A DNA stretch of 64,000 bases from Olavius algarvensis associated proteobacterium Delta 3 (GCA_903231505.1 CAFBRK010000226.1:1-64000), one strand, 5' to 3'. Shown: positions 54,769 through 64,000, counted from the first letter of the stretch. Made by a program: numbers and translations. The notes: generated by a model from the letters alone, not told the origin.

Positions 54769-56652
54769 TCAAATCCACAGTTTCATGCGCAACCAGTCGG
54801 CAAGGCGATGGAACCAGATCCACACGTAGGGCTTTTTCCCCGCGGAGATCTTGGCGACACCTTCCATACCCGGGCGCATCCAGTCCGCCTGATCGTGCAG
54901 CTTGGCGCGTACCTTAAATACATTTATCTGATTGACGACTTCGGCGATGGGATTGATCTGTTGGACAGTGAACCGGATTTTCTGATCCGGGTGACCAACG
55001 GATGCCAGTTCGCCGGTTTGTCCCACGAGGACCCGGGCTATGGATTCTTCGGGAACAAAGAGCTCTGCCCGCAATGCGTCGATACGGGCGATCTCAAAAA
55101 GAACGTCGCCGGTCTCAACCGGTGCCCCGAGCCGACGCTTCAGGTTTTTAGAAACGATCCAACCGGAGATGGGTGCCACGAGGGTGGCTTGATCTCTATT
55201 GAATTCGATCAGGCGTATGTCAGCGGCAAGTTTGTCGCTCTGCGTCTGGGCAATCTGGGCGCCGGCTGTCTTTCCATCCCTCATCGATGCGGCCCGCTGC
55301 TTCTGATAACCGAGCTGCTCAGCTTTCAATGACGCCAATGTTAACCGGAGTTCCGAGGTGTCGAGTCTCCCCAGAATGGTTTCGTCTGCCTGGACCGAGT
55401 CTCCCGGCTCTACCGACACATCTTTGATAAACGTGTCAAACGGTGCCACCACGGATTGCTGGACTGTCGCCTGGAAGATAAATGGCGCGTCGATACGGTA
55501 ATCCCCTTTTGCGAAGATCAGCCATCCCGCCACCAGGAGGATCAGGACCGTCCACACTTTTATCCAGGTGTGTCGGGGCCCCAGAACCGTCGCCAGTCCA
55601 TCGCGAGCCGTCACGGCGGCGCGGGCACCAAACCACTGGTCCTTTTTGTGAAGTTCCATCAGTCGGGGCGTGCATAGATCGCAGGCAAGCCGGATCGTTT
55701 CGATCTCCTCAACTGTAAACGGCCTCTCCGGGGTTCGCTCCAGTGTTAGGACACCGGCCACGTCATTGTTCTGCCGAATCGGCACACTCAATACGGCAAG
55801 CGGTCCATGCCGTTTGGCAAACTGCTTGGCGGCACGGCGGACATGGGAGGAATCCTCGGCGGGCGGGTAAAGCACCTCGATATCCTGGTCCAGGCATTCC
55901 TCCATGACCGCTTCGATATCCTGCGTCAGTCTCATCTCCGGACGGAAGGTGTCGGTGCGGCTCATGGCCCGGACTCGCACAGAGCGTCCTTTCAATACGC
56001 CCAGGCTGACCCGGCGGCAATCCATGCGATCGGCGAATTCGTTACACAGCGCCATCGCCGCGCTGATAAACTGGGCGGCCCGGTTGACGACCGAAATAAT
56101 CTCCAGCGTCAGGGTGAGGCGCCGCAGGGCTTTCCGGCCTTCCGTGACTGCCAGTTGCAGTTCATGATGCTCCCCTAAAAATGAAAAGAGCTCCAGGCGT
56201 TCACGAATTGCGGCAATCTCCATGGGGCCTTGGGCGGCCACCACGAAGGCGGCAACAGCGGAAACGAGATCTTCCTTTTTAACGGGAATAACGATGACGT
56301 GACGCCGACCCGAAGCGTCGGGGCCTTGGAGCGGCTCCAGAGGTGCAATGGCCGCCTCGCCGCTGGACAGGACTTTCAAACAGAGGGGTGTGATTCTGCC
56401 GATCCTGTCCGTTGCCCCACCGCCCATTCGCACCGGTGGATATGCTGCCAGAATCTCCAGACCCGTATCGTTGTCCCCATGAAGCACAGCACTGCTGTCT
56501 GCACCGGCCAGGCGGCATTGCAGCGCGAGCAGTTTTGACAGAAAACGGCCGGGTGGGCCGTCAAATTTGAGCAGAGCCGCGACCTCCGAAAGTACGGAAA
56601 GGTCTTCCGGAGATCGGCGTTGCGATAACATAGCGTATGTCTTCCCTGACAT
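54769..56652 (-). CDS. GAF-GAF-TM-HlyD sensor/adaptor
   Basis: 627 residues from ATG 56652 (start uncertain; a longer frame to 56703 exists). A soluble N-terminal part holds two GAF-like domains (about residues 25-170 and 200-345; e.g. LQCRLAGADSSAVLHG and MALCNEFADRMDCRRVSLGV), then one membrane segment (WTVLILLVAGWLIFA) and a periplasmic HlyD region: QSVVAPFDTFIKDVSVEPGD, coiled hairpin and LVAPISGWIVSKNLKRR. Thus a cytoplasmic ligand-sensing head is joined to an export adaptor. GAF domains bind cyclic nucleotides or other small molecules; control of the exporter by a cytoplasmic signal (perhaps c-di-GMP or a related nucleotide) is inference. It starts 113 bases after the periplasmic HlyD gene. 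Confidence 0.8.
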   Translation of the reverse strand: MSGKTYAMLSQRRSPEDLSVLSEVAALLKFDGPPGRFLSKLLALQCRLAGADSSAVLHGDNDTGLEILAAYPPVRMGGGATDRIGRITPLCLKVLSSGEAAIAPLEPLQGPDASGRRHVIVIPVKKEDLVSAVAAFVVAAQGPMEIAAIRERLELFSFLGEHHELQLAVTEGRKALRRLTLTLEIISVVNRAAQFISAAMALCNEFADRMDCRRVSLGVLKGRSVRVRAMSRTDTFRPEMRLTQDIEAVMEECLDQDIEVLYPPAEDSSHVRRAAKQFAKRHGPLAVLSVPIRQNNDVAGVLTLERTPERPFTVEEIETIRLACDLCTPRLMELHKKDQWFGARAAVTARDGLATVLGPRHTWIKVWTVLILLVAGWLIFAKGDYRIDAPFIFQATVQQSVVAPFDTFIKDVSVEPGDSVQADETILGRLDTSELRLTLASLKAEQLGYQKQRAASMRDGKTAGAQIAQTQSDKLAADIRLIEFNRDQATLVAPISGWIVSKNLKRRLGAPVETGDVLFEIARIDALRAELFVPEESIARVLVGQTGELASVGHPDQKIRFTVQQINPIAEVVNQINVFKVRAKLHDQADWMRPGMEGVAKISAGKKPYVWIWFHRLADWLRMKLWI

Positions 56653-56765
56653 GGTGTGTAGATTCCGGCGCCGGCCGCCCCTGGCCGACCGGCGACAGTT
56701 CATGAAAAAAATTCAAGACAGGTTCAGGTTCACCCGGGCATTTCACCAACATGACATATTCGGGC

Positions 56766-57641
56766 TCACTCAGGATTCTTATCTGTTATGGTTCTTGCCT
56801 CGCGGACCTGAGGAAACCCGACGACGACCCGCTCGCCCGCAGGCCGCCCTGCGGGGTTGGCGATCTCGATGCGGACAAGCAATGTATCACTGGCGGCATC
56901 GGCAACCGACGAAATATGGATGATCCGGCCCGTTCCGGAACCACCGGTTTCTCCTCCGGGGAACGTCACGAGAACGGACTGCTCCAGCGCCAAGGGTGGG
57001 GCATAGATCAGCGGGACAGAAACATCGAGCCAAAGCGGATCGATCTTGACCAGGTGGATCACCGGCCCGAGCTTTTCAACGGCTTCGCCGGTTTCGACAA
57101 ATACTTTCTCTACCCGCCCCGCGGAGGGAGACGCGAGTCGCATCCGTTGGAGTTGACTCAACGCCTGGGCATAACGACGTTGATATTGCTCCCGTTCAAT
57201 TTTGGCCGCCGCAAGGGAAAGCTCGGCAATTCTGACGCTCAGGCCCATGTGCTCGATTTCCCAGTCACTGGCCGCCCCTTTGTTCCTCGCCGCTTTAAGT
57301 TTCTCCAAATCCACCTTCTTTTGAGCAAACTCTGCGTTGGCCGACAGGATCCGATTCCTGTCGGCGGCCTGGATTTTCAATTGCTGGGCTTGAATTCTCT
57401 CGGGCTCATCGTCCAGATAAGCCAGCAGCTGGTCCTTATGGACAACGTCGCCCTCCTTGACCCGAATCTCTGCCATCCTGCCGGGCACAATGAACGACAG
57501 CGTGATGTCCGCGCTGGGCTTGGTAATGGCCTGGACCTCCAGAGGCTCGGCCGAAGGAGATCCGCTGAGAGCCAGCCAAACGATCACCGATAGCAATGCG
57601 TGCCAGGCCCACCTGGCGCTTAGGAGCCGATCATTGAACAT
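56766..57641 (-). CDS. Periplasmic HlyD-type adaptor
   Basis: 291 residues from ATG 57641 (an upstream in-frame start adds 12 basic residues). A signal sequence (about 1-33, ending SPSA-EP) predicts export. The mature part is a compact membrane-fusion protein: ITLSFIVPGRMAEIRVKEGD (lipoyl-like half-motif), an amphipathic hairpin (KKVDLEKLKAARNKGA ... IERE), the returning half-motif RLASPSAGRVEKVFV, and a beta barrel. It would bridge the inner-membrane parts and the TolC-type channel. It is the third adaptor in the series, which suggests different adaptors for different contacts. Confidence 0.83.
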   Translation of the reverse strand: MFNDRLLSARWAWHALLSVIVWLALSGSPSAEPLEVQAITKPSADITLSFIVPGRMAEIRVKEGDVVHKDQLLAYLDDEPERIQAQQLKIQAADRNRILSANAEFAQKKVDLEKLKAARNKGAASDWEIEHMGLSVRIAELSLAAAKIEREQYQRRYAQALSQLQRMRLASPSAGRVEKVFVETGEAVEKLGPVIHLVKIDPLWLDVSVPLIYAPPLALEQSVLVTFPGGETGGSGTGRIIHISSVADAASDTLLVRIEIANPAGRPAGERVVVGFPQVREARTITDKNPE

Positions 57642-57707
57642 ATGACATTTCTTTCTGACACGTGGCATGGCCGCCACGCCCGATATGCCGGAACGTTTTT
57701 ATGACAT

Positions 57708-59468
57708 TCAATGCGATGAGGGTAGCAGTTCCGATATCTCGAATTTTGAGAGCGGCATACTGAACAACGCCCCCTGATACAGGTCGCATCCCTCGTCCCG
57801 CAGGAACTGAAGTTGTTCTTCTGTCTCCACCCCTTCTGCAACCGTGCGCAAGCCGAAATTTTTGCCGAGATAGATCACCGACGAGGCAAGGGCCCGGTTG
57901 TTGGCATCTTTAGACATATCCAATAGAAAGGACCGATCGATTTTCAGCTCGTCCAGGGGAAGCCGTTTCAGGTAATTCAGAGACGAGAACCCCGTGCCGA
58001 AATCGTCAAGGGCCAGTTTCAGGCCGATGTCTTTCAGACGCTGCATCATACCGATTTTTTCCTCGACATGGTGCATCAAGATGTCTTCCTTTAATTCGAG
58101 TGATACAAGCTGCGGATCCAGACCATAATTTTCCACAATGCGTCTGATCAGGATCGGTAGTTCCCGGTTCTGAAACTGGATCGCCGACAGGTTCACCGAC
58201 AAACCGATGGCGATACGCCCTTCCCGGCGCCACTCCGCCAGTTGCAGACAGGCAGCGTTGAGCACCCACTCACCGATGGGGATGATGAGTCCGGTTTCTT
58301 CCGCCACGGGGATGAATTCGCTCGGCGGAATCAGGCGACGATCGGCACTTTCCCAGCGAAGCAACGCCTCAACACTTTCGATGGCACCGGTTAGCACATT
58401 CACCCTGGGTTGGTAGAACAAGAAAAGCTCGTTTCTCTCCAGGGCTTTTCGGAGTCCGGCTTCCAGATCGAGGCGCTCCCTGGACTGTTGATCGATTTGA
58501 CGGGAAGAAAACTGAAATGAGTCGCCGCCCATATTTTTGATATAATCTCTGGCGCTGGAAGCGAGCCGGAGTAGTCCAAAATTGTCCGTTTCCTCGATGG
58601 GATAGGTGGCAATCCCGATACTGGCCGTCAGATATATCTCGGTATTATCGATTACCAGGGGCTCCCTAAAGGAATCCAGCAGTCGTCTCGCCACCAGCGC
58701 AGCAATGCCCTCGCTGGGGATTTGGTGAAGAAGCAGGGAGAAAACACCGCCCTCCAGGCTAAACAGGTGGACATCGGAATCTTCCTTAACGTCAAAATGT
58801 GCCAGCGCGTCCATGCTTCTGATCACGTTTTTTATGAGCTGGGCGACTTTGCGCAGAACTTCATCACCGGCAAGCAACCCGACCGCGTTGCTGATCGTTT
58901 CAAACTGGTCCAGCTCGATGCTCAGCAGCGCCAGCCGGTGGTCATCACGCTTGGCCCATTTCAGGGCCCACTCCAGGTGCTCCATAAACATGTGCCGGTT
59001 GGGCAGGTTGGTCTGGCGGTCGTAGAAGGCCAACTGATCTAAATACGCCTTGGCCGCAAGGGTGTTTCGCACTCGCAGTCGAAGCTCACTCGAATCCACC
59101 GGCTTGGCCAGAAAATCCGTCGCCCCAAGGTCCAGGCAGCGGAGCTTGTCCTCTGCTTCCGCCGAGGATGTCAGAATGATGATGGGAAGATGCTTGAGTT
59201 TCGGCTGTAACCGTATGGCATCCAGAATGTCAAAGCCCGAGACATCGGGCATCATCAGATCGAGCAACAAAACATCGGGACGGGATTCTTCGATCGCCGC
59301 CATCGCTTTGCCGGAGTCCTCGATCAATATAAAGTTTCGATACCCGTCTTCCTCCAGAAAAGCCCTTACCATCTCCATGGTAATCGGCTCATCATCCACC
59401 ATCATAATCGTTGCGTCTAAAAGCTCCCCCAAGTCATCCGGTAATGCAGAGCTGCCGTCAGAATTCAT
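57708..59468 (-). CDS. Receiver-GGDEF-EAL response regulator
   Basis: 586 residues. The receiver domain has phosphoacceptor Asp in [13 protein letters not shown]. The GGDEF domain is degenerate ([10 protein letters not shown] where GGDEF belongs), so no c-di-GMP synthesis is expected. The EAL domain retains [30 protein letters not shown] and KIDRSFL and the late EGVETEEQL; the third metal motif reads ELKED instead of ELTES. Likely a c-di-GMP phosphodiesterase switched by phosphorylation, possibly by the adjacent hybrid kinase 34 bases upstream. Removal of c-di-GMP could set whether the surface protein is retained or released, as for LapA-type adhesins; this is inference. Confidence 0.88.
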   Translation of the reverse strand: MNSDGSSALPDDLGELLDATIMMVDDEPITMEMVRAFLEEDGYRNFILIEDSGKAMAAIEESRPDVLLLDLMMPDVSGFDILDAIRLQPKLKHLPIIILTSSAEAEDKLRCLDLGATDFLAKPVDSSELRLRVRNTLAAKAYLDQLAFYDRQTNLPNRHMFMEHLEWALKWAKRDDHRLALLSIELDQFETISNAVGLLAGDEVLRKVAQLIKNVIRSMDALAHFDVKEDSDVHLFSLEGGVFSLLLHQIPSEGIAALVARRLLDSFREPLVIDNTEIYLTASIGIATYPIEETDNFGLLRLASSARDYIKNMGGDSFQFSSRQIDQQSRERLDLEAGLRKALERNELFLFYQPRVNVLTGAIESVEALLRWESADRRLIPPSEFIPVAEETGLIIPIGEWVLNAACLQLAEWRREGRIAIGLSVNLSAIQFQNRELPILIRRIVENYGLDPQLVSLELKEDILMHHVEEKIGMMQRLKDIGLKLALDDFGTGFSSLNYLKRLPLDELKIDRSFLLDMSKDANNRALASSVIYLGKNFGLRTVAEGVETEEQLQFLRDEGCDLYQGALFSMPLSKFEISELLPSSH

Positions 59469-59502
59469 CTTGTTATCCTGATGTATTGTTTACAGTTGAA
59501 TG

Positions 59503-62442
59503 CTACCCGGACTGGGCGTAACGCCGCCCATGCTCCATCGGATGGTCTCTATTGCCACCCGGCGGAACGATCGCAAGTGTCAGGCCTTTCACCCGGGTCA
59601 GCATTTGGCCGGCTTTCTCCGTCTCCCGCGCTTTTGCAGATTCTTCCAGGATCGTTGCAGGTTCGGTAAAGTCATCGAATCCGACCGTGCCGCCCGCTCC
59701 CTTCAGCCAATGAGCCAGGAAGGCAAGCTGTTCCATATCGCCTTTCTGATAAGCGTGCTCCATCTCACCGACGGTGGTTTCAAGCTTTTCGATAAAGGTG
59801 AAAAGTATATCCCGGAACCTCGGCTCGTCACCGAAACGGGAGACCACCGGTTTTTCCGGTGCTAACCCAAGTTCGGTAACCGGAGAGCCGTGACCCGACA
59901 TGTTCTCCCCGGGAGGGTCGACATTGACAGCGGCAGAAGAAGCGGCGCCATTTTCAGAGATGACCAGGCGGCCGGCCATGTCACGGAGCTGTTCCATGGT
60001 CTGTAGGATTTCGGTTTCCCGGGAGCCTTCCCTTGCGAGCATTTCAAGCCGAGCGGCCGGTTCTGTAAACTGATCAAACCCCATGGTGCCTCCGGATCCT
60101 TTCAACCAATGGGCAAAGTCTGCGACTTTCCCGAAGTCGCCTTCGCTCCGGGCTTGCTCCACAGCATCGAACCGGTCCTGGAGACTGGAGATAAAGCGAG
60201 CAATCAAATCCCGAAATTTCGCGTTGTCGGCTGGGAGTTTGGATACTATCGGTATCGGTCCGCCGGTCTGCGCCGTTTTCCCACCGCTTGACTCCGCTCC
60301 AGGCCCATTATCGGACGTTCCGGGGTCGGCGGCAATCTGCCGGCCACCCAGGAGGTCCGCCATCAAATGCATGAATTGGTCGATATCGATCGGCTTGGTG
60401 ATATAATCGGAGTACCCGGCATCCAGACAGTCTTTCTCGAAGCCCTTCATGGCATTGGCGGTCAATGCAATGATGGGCGTTTTCAACCCCTGCCGGCGCA
60501 GCTTTTCGGTGGCCGTAAAGCCATCCATGACAGGCATATTCACATCCATCAGGATGGCATCGTAGTGCTCCGCGACCGCCTTGTTCACGCCCTCCTGGCC
60601 GTTTTCCGCTTCGTCGATGTGAAGCCCTGCCTTTTCGAGCAATAGCCGGACCAACATCCGGTTTTCGATGCCGTCCTCCACAATGAGTACCCGGGAGGCG
60701 GGAAACTGCCATTGGGATTCGTCGCCTTGGTTGAGCTGGCCCCCCAGCATTTCAATCTCTTCAGGCGACAGAAACTCTACACCGTCAAGATTACCGGTAT
60801 CCACGGAAACCGTAAAGGTGCTCCCCTCGCCAGGCGTGCTGGTTGCGGTGATGTCGCCCCCCAGAGCTTGTGCGAATTTACGGCTGATGGAAAGACCGAG
60901 ACCGGTTCCACCGAAACGGCGGGTAACCGACGAATCCGCCTGGGTAAATGGATCGAAGATGGCGTTCACATTGTCCGGGGAGATTCCGATCCCGGTGTCG
61001 GTAACGTCGATAAACATCCGGGGGCCGGCAGAGGTTTTCTCGAAGCGGCAGGTCACGGTAACGCCTCCCGCATCCGTAAACTTAATCGCGTTGCCAACCA
61101 GGTTGAAAATGATCTGCCGGAATCGTGTCGGGTCGGTTTCGATCTTCTCAGGCAGAGCGTTCTGCACGTTTAAATCGAGGGCAATCCCTTTTTCATTTGC
61201 CTGGACGTTCAGCATCTGAAGGACCTCATGGATGGTCCTGTGGGGCTCGGTCCAGGTTTTTTCTACCTCCAAACGGCCGGATTCGACCTTGGAAAGATCG
61301 AGTATGTCATTGATCAGTTCCAAAAGATTCTTCCCGCTGGAATGAATGGTATTAAGGTACCGTTGGTTATCTTCCTGACTCTGAGCATAGCCGCGCTTGA
61401 GTCTCTCCGTAAAACCGAGGATGGAATTCATGGGTGTACGGATTTCGTGACTCATATTCGCGAGAAATTCGCTCTTCGCGTGATTGGCCTGTTCGGCATC
61501 TTCCTTGGATTTGCGCAGTTCGATTTCCTTCTGCTCGAGCTGGGTTACGTCGTCAAAACTGATCAGCACACCGGCGTATTTCCCGCCGGTGCTGAGAACC
61601 GGAGAACAATTGATATTAAACGTCAGCCAGTCGTCATCCGAATGCTGCAGGCGAAGTATACTGTTCTTTTGCGGTTCTCCTTTCTCCAGAGCCTGTACCC
61701 ACGGTCGGCCATTCGTTTCAGTGGTGTTTCCGTTCATGTCCCTCCAGGGGAACTCTCCGGCCTGGCGGCCGAGCAGGTTTTCCGGCGATTTTCCAACCAT
61801 CTCCGAAAAAGCCTGATTGGCGAGCACGATTTGTTCTTTGTGATCGACCACCAGGAGCCCTTCTGCCATGGTGTCGAGCGCGGATCGCACCCTTCCGGGT
61901 ACGGCCTTCGCGGGATCCAGTTGGCGAAGTACACGACCCAGATAAAAGTAAAAGGCGATAAAGCACCCCAATCCCAAAAACAACCCGATGCGCACCGATG
62001 GAATTTGAAACACCCCGTAAATCCCGGGTTTCGCCAGCGGCTTGAAACGAAGCTCGAGTTGCCCCCATTTGTACTCGCCACTGTAGAGGGGCACCCTGAC
62101 TTGTTCTTCCCTTGAATATTCTCCTTCCATCGGCTGCCAGTTCTGTTCATGTTCTCTTATAGCGAAAAAGGAGCGGCCATCTTTGCGGCGCAGGGCAAGA
62201 GACAACAGATCGTCATTGCGTTCCGCGACCAGTTTCAGGTCGACTTTCAGGCGCCGCATGTCGTTCTTCATCAGCAACGCTGTCGAGTGTATGGCGATAG
62301 TCTCCGCCAAATGGGTGCGACCTTCCCGAACGGCACGAACTCTGTCCGGGACGATGCCCAAATAGGTGGCCAAGAAAACGAGACTGACCGTTAGGCCGAC
62401 CATCCCGATGACAACGCGGAATTTTACACTCACCTTTTTCAT
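59503..62442 (-). CDS. Hybrid histidine kinase with two Hpt domains
   Basis: 979 residues, starting 3 bases after the stop of the repeat-protein gene. Two membrane helices (about 8-25 and 150-170) enclose a periplasmic sensor; a PAS domain follows (LDTMAEGLLVVDHKEQIVL), then the histidine box NMSHEIRTPMNSI, the ATPase (NLVGNAIKF, DTGIGI, GTGLGLS), a receiver domain (ILMDVNMPVMDG) and two near-identical Hpt domains, FAHWLKGSGGTMGFDQFTEP and LAHWLKGAGGTVGFDDFTEP. The full phosphorelay chemistry is therefore in one chain, ready to pass phosphate to a separate receiver such as the EAL protein encoded next. The spacing makes it part of the export series. Confidence 0.9.
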   Translation of the reverse strand: MKKVSVKFRVVIGMVGLTVSLVFLATYLGIVPDRVRAVREGRTHLAETIAIHSTALLMKNDMRRLKVDLKLVAERNDDLLSLALRRKDGRSFFAIREHEQNWQPMEGEYSREEQVRVPLYSGEYKWGQLELRFKPLAKPGIYGVFQIPSVRIGLFLGLGCFIAFYFYLGRVLRQLDPAKAVPGRVRSALDTMAEGLLVVDHKEQIVLANQAFSEMVGKSPENLLGRQAGEFPWRDMNGNTTETNGRPWVQALEKGEPQKNSILRLQHSDDDWLTFNINCSPVLSTGGKYAGVLISFDDVTQLEQKEIELRKSKEDAEQANHAKSEFLANMSHEIRTPMNSILGFTERLKRGYAQSQEDNQRYLNTIHSSGKNLLELINDILDLSKVESGRLEVEKTWTEPHRTIHEVLQMLNVQANEKGIALDLNVQNALPEKIETDPTRFRQIIFNLVGNAIKFTDAGGVTVTCRFEKTSAGPRMFIDVTDTGIGISPDNVNAIFDPFTQADSSVTRRFGGTGLGLSISRKFAQALGGDITATSTPGEGSTFTVSVDTGNLDGVEFLSPEEIEMLGGQLNQGDESQWQFPASRVLIVEDGIENRMLVRLLLEKAGLHIDEAENGQEGVNKAVAEHYDAILMDVNMPVMDGFTATEKLRRQGLKTPIIALTANAMKGFEKDCLDAGYSDYITKPIDIDQFMHLMADLLGGRQIAADPGTSDNGPGAESSGGKTAQTGGPIPIVSKLPADNAKFRDLIARFISSLQDRFDAVEQARSEGDFGKVADFAHWLKGSGGTMGFDQFTEPAARLEMLAREGSRETEILQTMEQLRDMAGRLVISENGAASSAAVNVDPPGENMSGHGSPVTELGLAPEKPVVSRFGDEPRFRDILFTFIEKLETTVGEMEHAYQKGDMEQLAFLAHWLKGAGGTVGFDDFTEPATILEESAKARETEKAGQMLTRVKGLTLAIVPPGGNRDHPMEHGRRYAQSG

Positions 62443-62445
62443 ACC

Positions 62446-64000
62446 CTATCCCATCACCTTCATGGTGCCGGAAGACGCATTCTTTATTTTATCATTTTTT
62501 TCGGAGTTTTGGGGGCCTTTTTTTAAAATTGTCTCTAAAGACTCCTCATCGTCATCTTCGGCATCCTCTCTTTTTCCCGCCAAAATCGGCAGCGGATCTA
62601 ATATCTGCCAGGCAGGCATGGAGGAAAGAAAAGAACTGAGAAGAATTCCACTTCGAATCAACCAGATGACGTAGCCCACGGAAAGCCCCGATGTGACTGC
62701 AATCGCGGAACTGGCGACAATATCCTGAAACTGGACCTCGCTGGTTGCTTCCCGTTTCAATTCATCCAGGGAGTTCATTAAAAATTCGTATTCAAGAGCG
62801 GACAGGGGATCAAAGCCGCGCTGATTGAAAAATTGTTCTACGGCTTGGACGATCGCCGCCGGCTCGGGAGAGGACGCTTCTCTGCTCAACAGAAATTCAA
62901 CCACAGTGTTTAGGTCCATATTCGCAAAACCGGCAAGTTTTAAATTACTTCCCTCTGCATTCGAAAATGCACGGAACGTTTTTGCTACCGCGCTCTTTTG
63001 GGCGCCGTTTTGACGGACGGGAGAAAGATCAGAGTCGACCGTCCCATCTTCTGTACCGCCTTCGTCCAGAGGATCTTCTTCACCGGTGTCTTCTTCGTCA
63101 TCGCCGTCACCGGGGTCGTCTTCAGGATCGGGGTCCGTGGTATCCGACGGGTCTTCCTCGGGCCCCGGATCGTCTATCGGATCATCATCCGGAGGCGGGG
63201 TGACGCCGTCGTTTACCGGTGTCCCGGTCATGTTCTTCACACCGACAAGGGGCGGGGTGGTGCCATCGTCTGCGGTGACGGTGATTGTGAAATTACTGTT
63301 GTAATCGGCGGTGGGTGTGAATACAGCACTTGCCAGAAGGGCGTTGACATCGGAGATGGTTCCGCTGGCAGTCCACACACCGGCCGAAAAGGTCGACGTA
63401 ACCGTTCCCGACGTTCCGGTGCTCAGCGTGCCGGCCGTCAGGTCCGACAGGGTCATCGTCACAGTGACCGTTGCGCTGTCCACATCACTGATGACCATAT
63501 CGTTCAGATTCAACGGTATGTCTTCGGTATACGTCTCGGACGTATTTAGATTGGAGGCGGTCGGCGGTTCAGGGCCGTTGTTCACCGTGACGCCGATGGA
63601 CTGCACAGTGGTGCCGCCGCTACCGTCATTTGCGGTGACCTGGACTTCATAGACATTGTCGGTGTCGGCATCGACCGGGTTCTCGTAATCCGGCGCGGCA
63701 GTAAAGACCAGCTCATTGGAGCCGTTGATGCTGAACCACCCCTGGTCCGCACCGCCGGTGATGGTAAAGCCGACGGCCTGGGCCGGAAGGTCGACATCGG
63801 TGGCCGTCAGGGTGTGCACCACAGTCTGGTTCTCATCGATGGAGGCGGCTGCCGCCGATGTAAATGCGGGGGCATTGTCATTGACCGGGTTGACCGTGAC
63901 ATTGATCGTCTGGGTCGTGGTATTGCCCGCACCGTCATTGGCGGTGACTTCGACCTCATAGATATTGTCGGTATCGGCATCGACCGGGTTCTCATAATCA
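62446..64000 (-). CDS. Giant cadherin-like repeat surface protein, C-terminal part
   Basis: Partial: the frame runs off the window at 64000. The visible 517 residues begin with tandem repeats of about 103 residues (309 bp): DYENPVDADTDN occurs at the very edge and again at 63690, nearly identical in DNA. Each ends with VNDN/VNNGPE-type linkers and TATDVDLPAQ, as in cadherin-like or tandem-95 repeats. A more divergent repeat (ISDVDSATVTVTMTLSDL) and a Pro/Asp/Glu-rich linker follow. The last 150 residues form a conserved-looking tail: a hydrophobic segment SVGYVIWLIRSGILLSSFL then SSMPAWQILDPLPIL, ending in charged residues. I recall this hydrophobic-PAW-DPLP pattern at the end of giant surface proteins. 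It is the probable cargo of the export series downstream. Confidence 0.85.
   Translation of the reverse strand, partial: DYENPVDADTDNIYEVEVTANDGAGNTTTQTINVTVNPVNDNAPAFTSAAAASIDENQTVVHTLTATDVDLPAQAVGFTITGGADQGWFSINGSNELVFTAAPDYENPVDADTDNVYEVQVTANDGSGGTTVQSIGVTVNNGPEPPTASNLNTSETYTEDIPLNLNDMVISDVDSATVTVTMTLSDLTAGTLSTGTSGTVTSTFSAGVWTASGTISDVNALLASAVFTPTADYNSNFTITVTADDGTTPPLVGVKNMTGTPVNDGVTPPPDDDPIDDPGPEEDPSDTTDPDPEDDPGDGDDEEDTGEEDPLDEGGTEDGTVDSDLSPVRQNGAQKSAVAKTFRAFSNAEGSNLKLAGFANMDLNTVVEFLLSREASSPEPAAIVQAVEQFFNQRGFDPLSALEYEFLMNSLDELKREATSEVQFQDIVASSAIAVTSGLSVGYVIWLIRSGILLSSFLSSMPAWQILDPLPILAGKREDAEDDDEESLETILKKGPQNSEKNDKIKNASSGTMKVMG
63630..64000 (-). repeat. Tandem 309-bp coding repeats of the surface protein
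   Basis: The segment starting GATTATGAGAACCCGG at 63999 recurs at 63690 with only a few synonymous or conservative changes over about 68 bases, giving a 309-base (103-codon) period. Low divergence at the DNA level indicates recent duplication or gene conversion. Further copies are expected beyond the window. Confidence 0.8.

Noticed and set aside
1-64000. CRISPR arrays, rRNA, tRNA and transposase genes
   Set aside because: Reading both strands I found no regularly spaced repeats, no tRNA-like T-loop with matching acceptor arms and no transposase motifs.

Overview
The window looks like a chromosomal segment of a sulfate-reducing member of the Desulfobacterota (Desulfobacterales type). The case rests on a very large heterodisulfide-reductase-like flavoprotein read through an in-frame TGA (selenocysteine), a heme-binding sensor kinase with a sigma-54 regulator beside a UPF0324 transporter, many signal-transduction proteins and a GC-rich, GC3-rich sequence. 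The organism is inferred from gene content; no rRNA, tRNA, CRISPR array or recognisable insertion sequence with a transposase was found.

Layout. 1-5.0 kb: a truncated LpoB-like lipoprotein, then the selenoprotein HdrA-GltD fusion with a SECIS-like hairpin. 5.2-12.8 kb: a secreted clostripain-like (C11) protein whose catalytic cysteine is Gly, an exported protein of unknown function, and an ECF sigma factor/VWA protein pair. 13.1-25.3 kb: two tandem 1.4-kilo-residue GGDEF-AAA-HEAT paralogues, each followed by a copy of a 90-bp element, and a membrane-anchored protein kinase gene broken by a one-base frameshift. 25.7-37.8 kb: mixed single genes (zinc-ribbon membrane protein, DMT and MFS transporters, a GHKL/Hsp90-type ATPase with a degenerate HD-like domain, cupin, EF-hand-isochorismatase fusion, peroxiredoxin-like protein, endonuclease/exonuclease/phosphatase protein, coiled-coil protein, radical SAM/SPASM protein) and a 193-bp inverted-repeat element. 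38.1-44.8 kb: a UPF0324 transporter operon behind a sigma-54 promoter, with its probable NtrC-type regulator and heme sensor kinase. 45.0-48.1 kb: convergent trkH and trkA for potassium uptake.

48.3-64.0 kb is the most unusual part: one long minus-strand gene series. In order of transcription it encodes the C-terminal end of a giant cadherin-like repeat protein, a hybrid histidine kinase with two Hpt domains, a receiver-GGDEF-EAL protein, a periplasmic HlyD-type adaptor, a GAF-GAF-TM-HlyD protein, a PqqD-like/M50 protease/HlyD fusion, a short SecA-like ATPase, and an OmpA-TolC outer-membrane fusion. No ABC exporter ATPase is present. I read this as a dedicated, signal-controlled export machine for the giant surface protein, in which a SecA-like motor and an M50-membrane-fusion hybrid stand where a type I system would have its ABC transporter. 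That assignment is an inference from gene order and domains.
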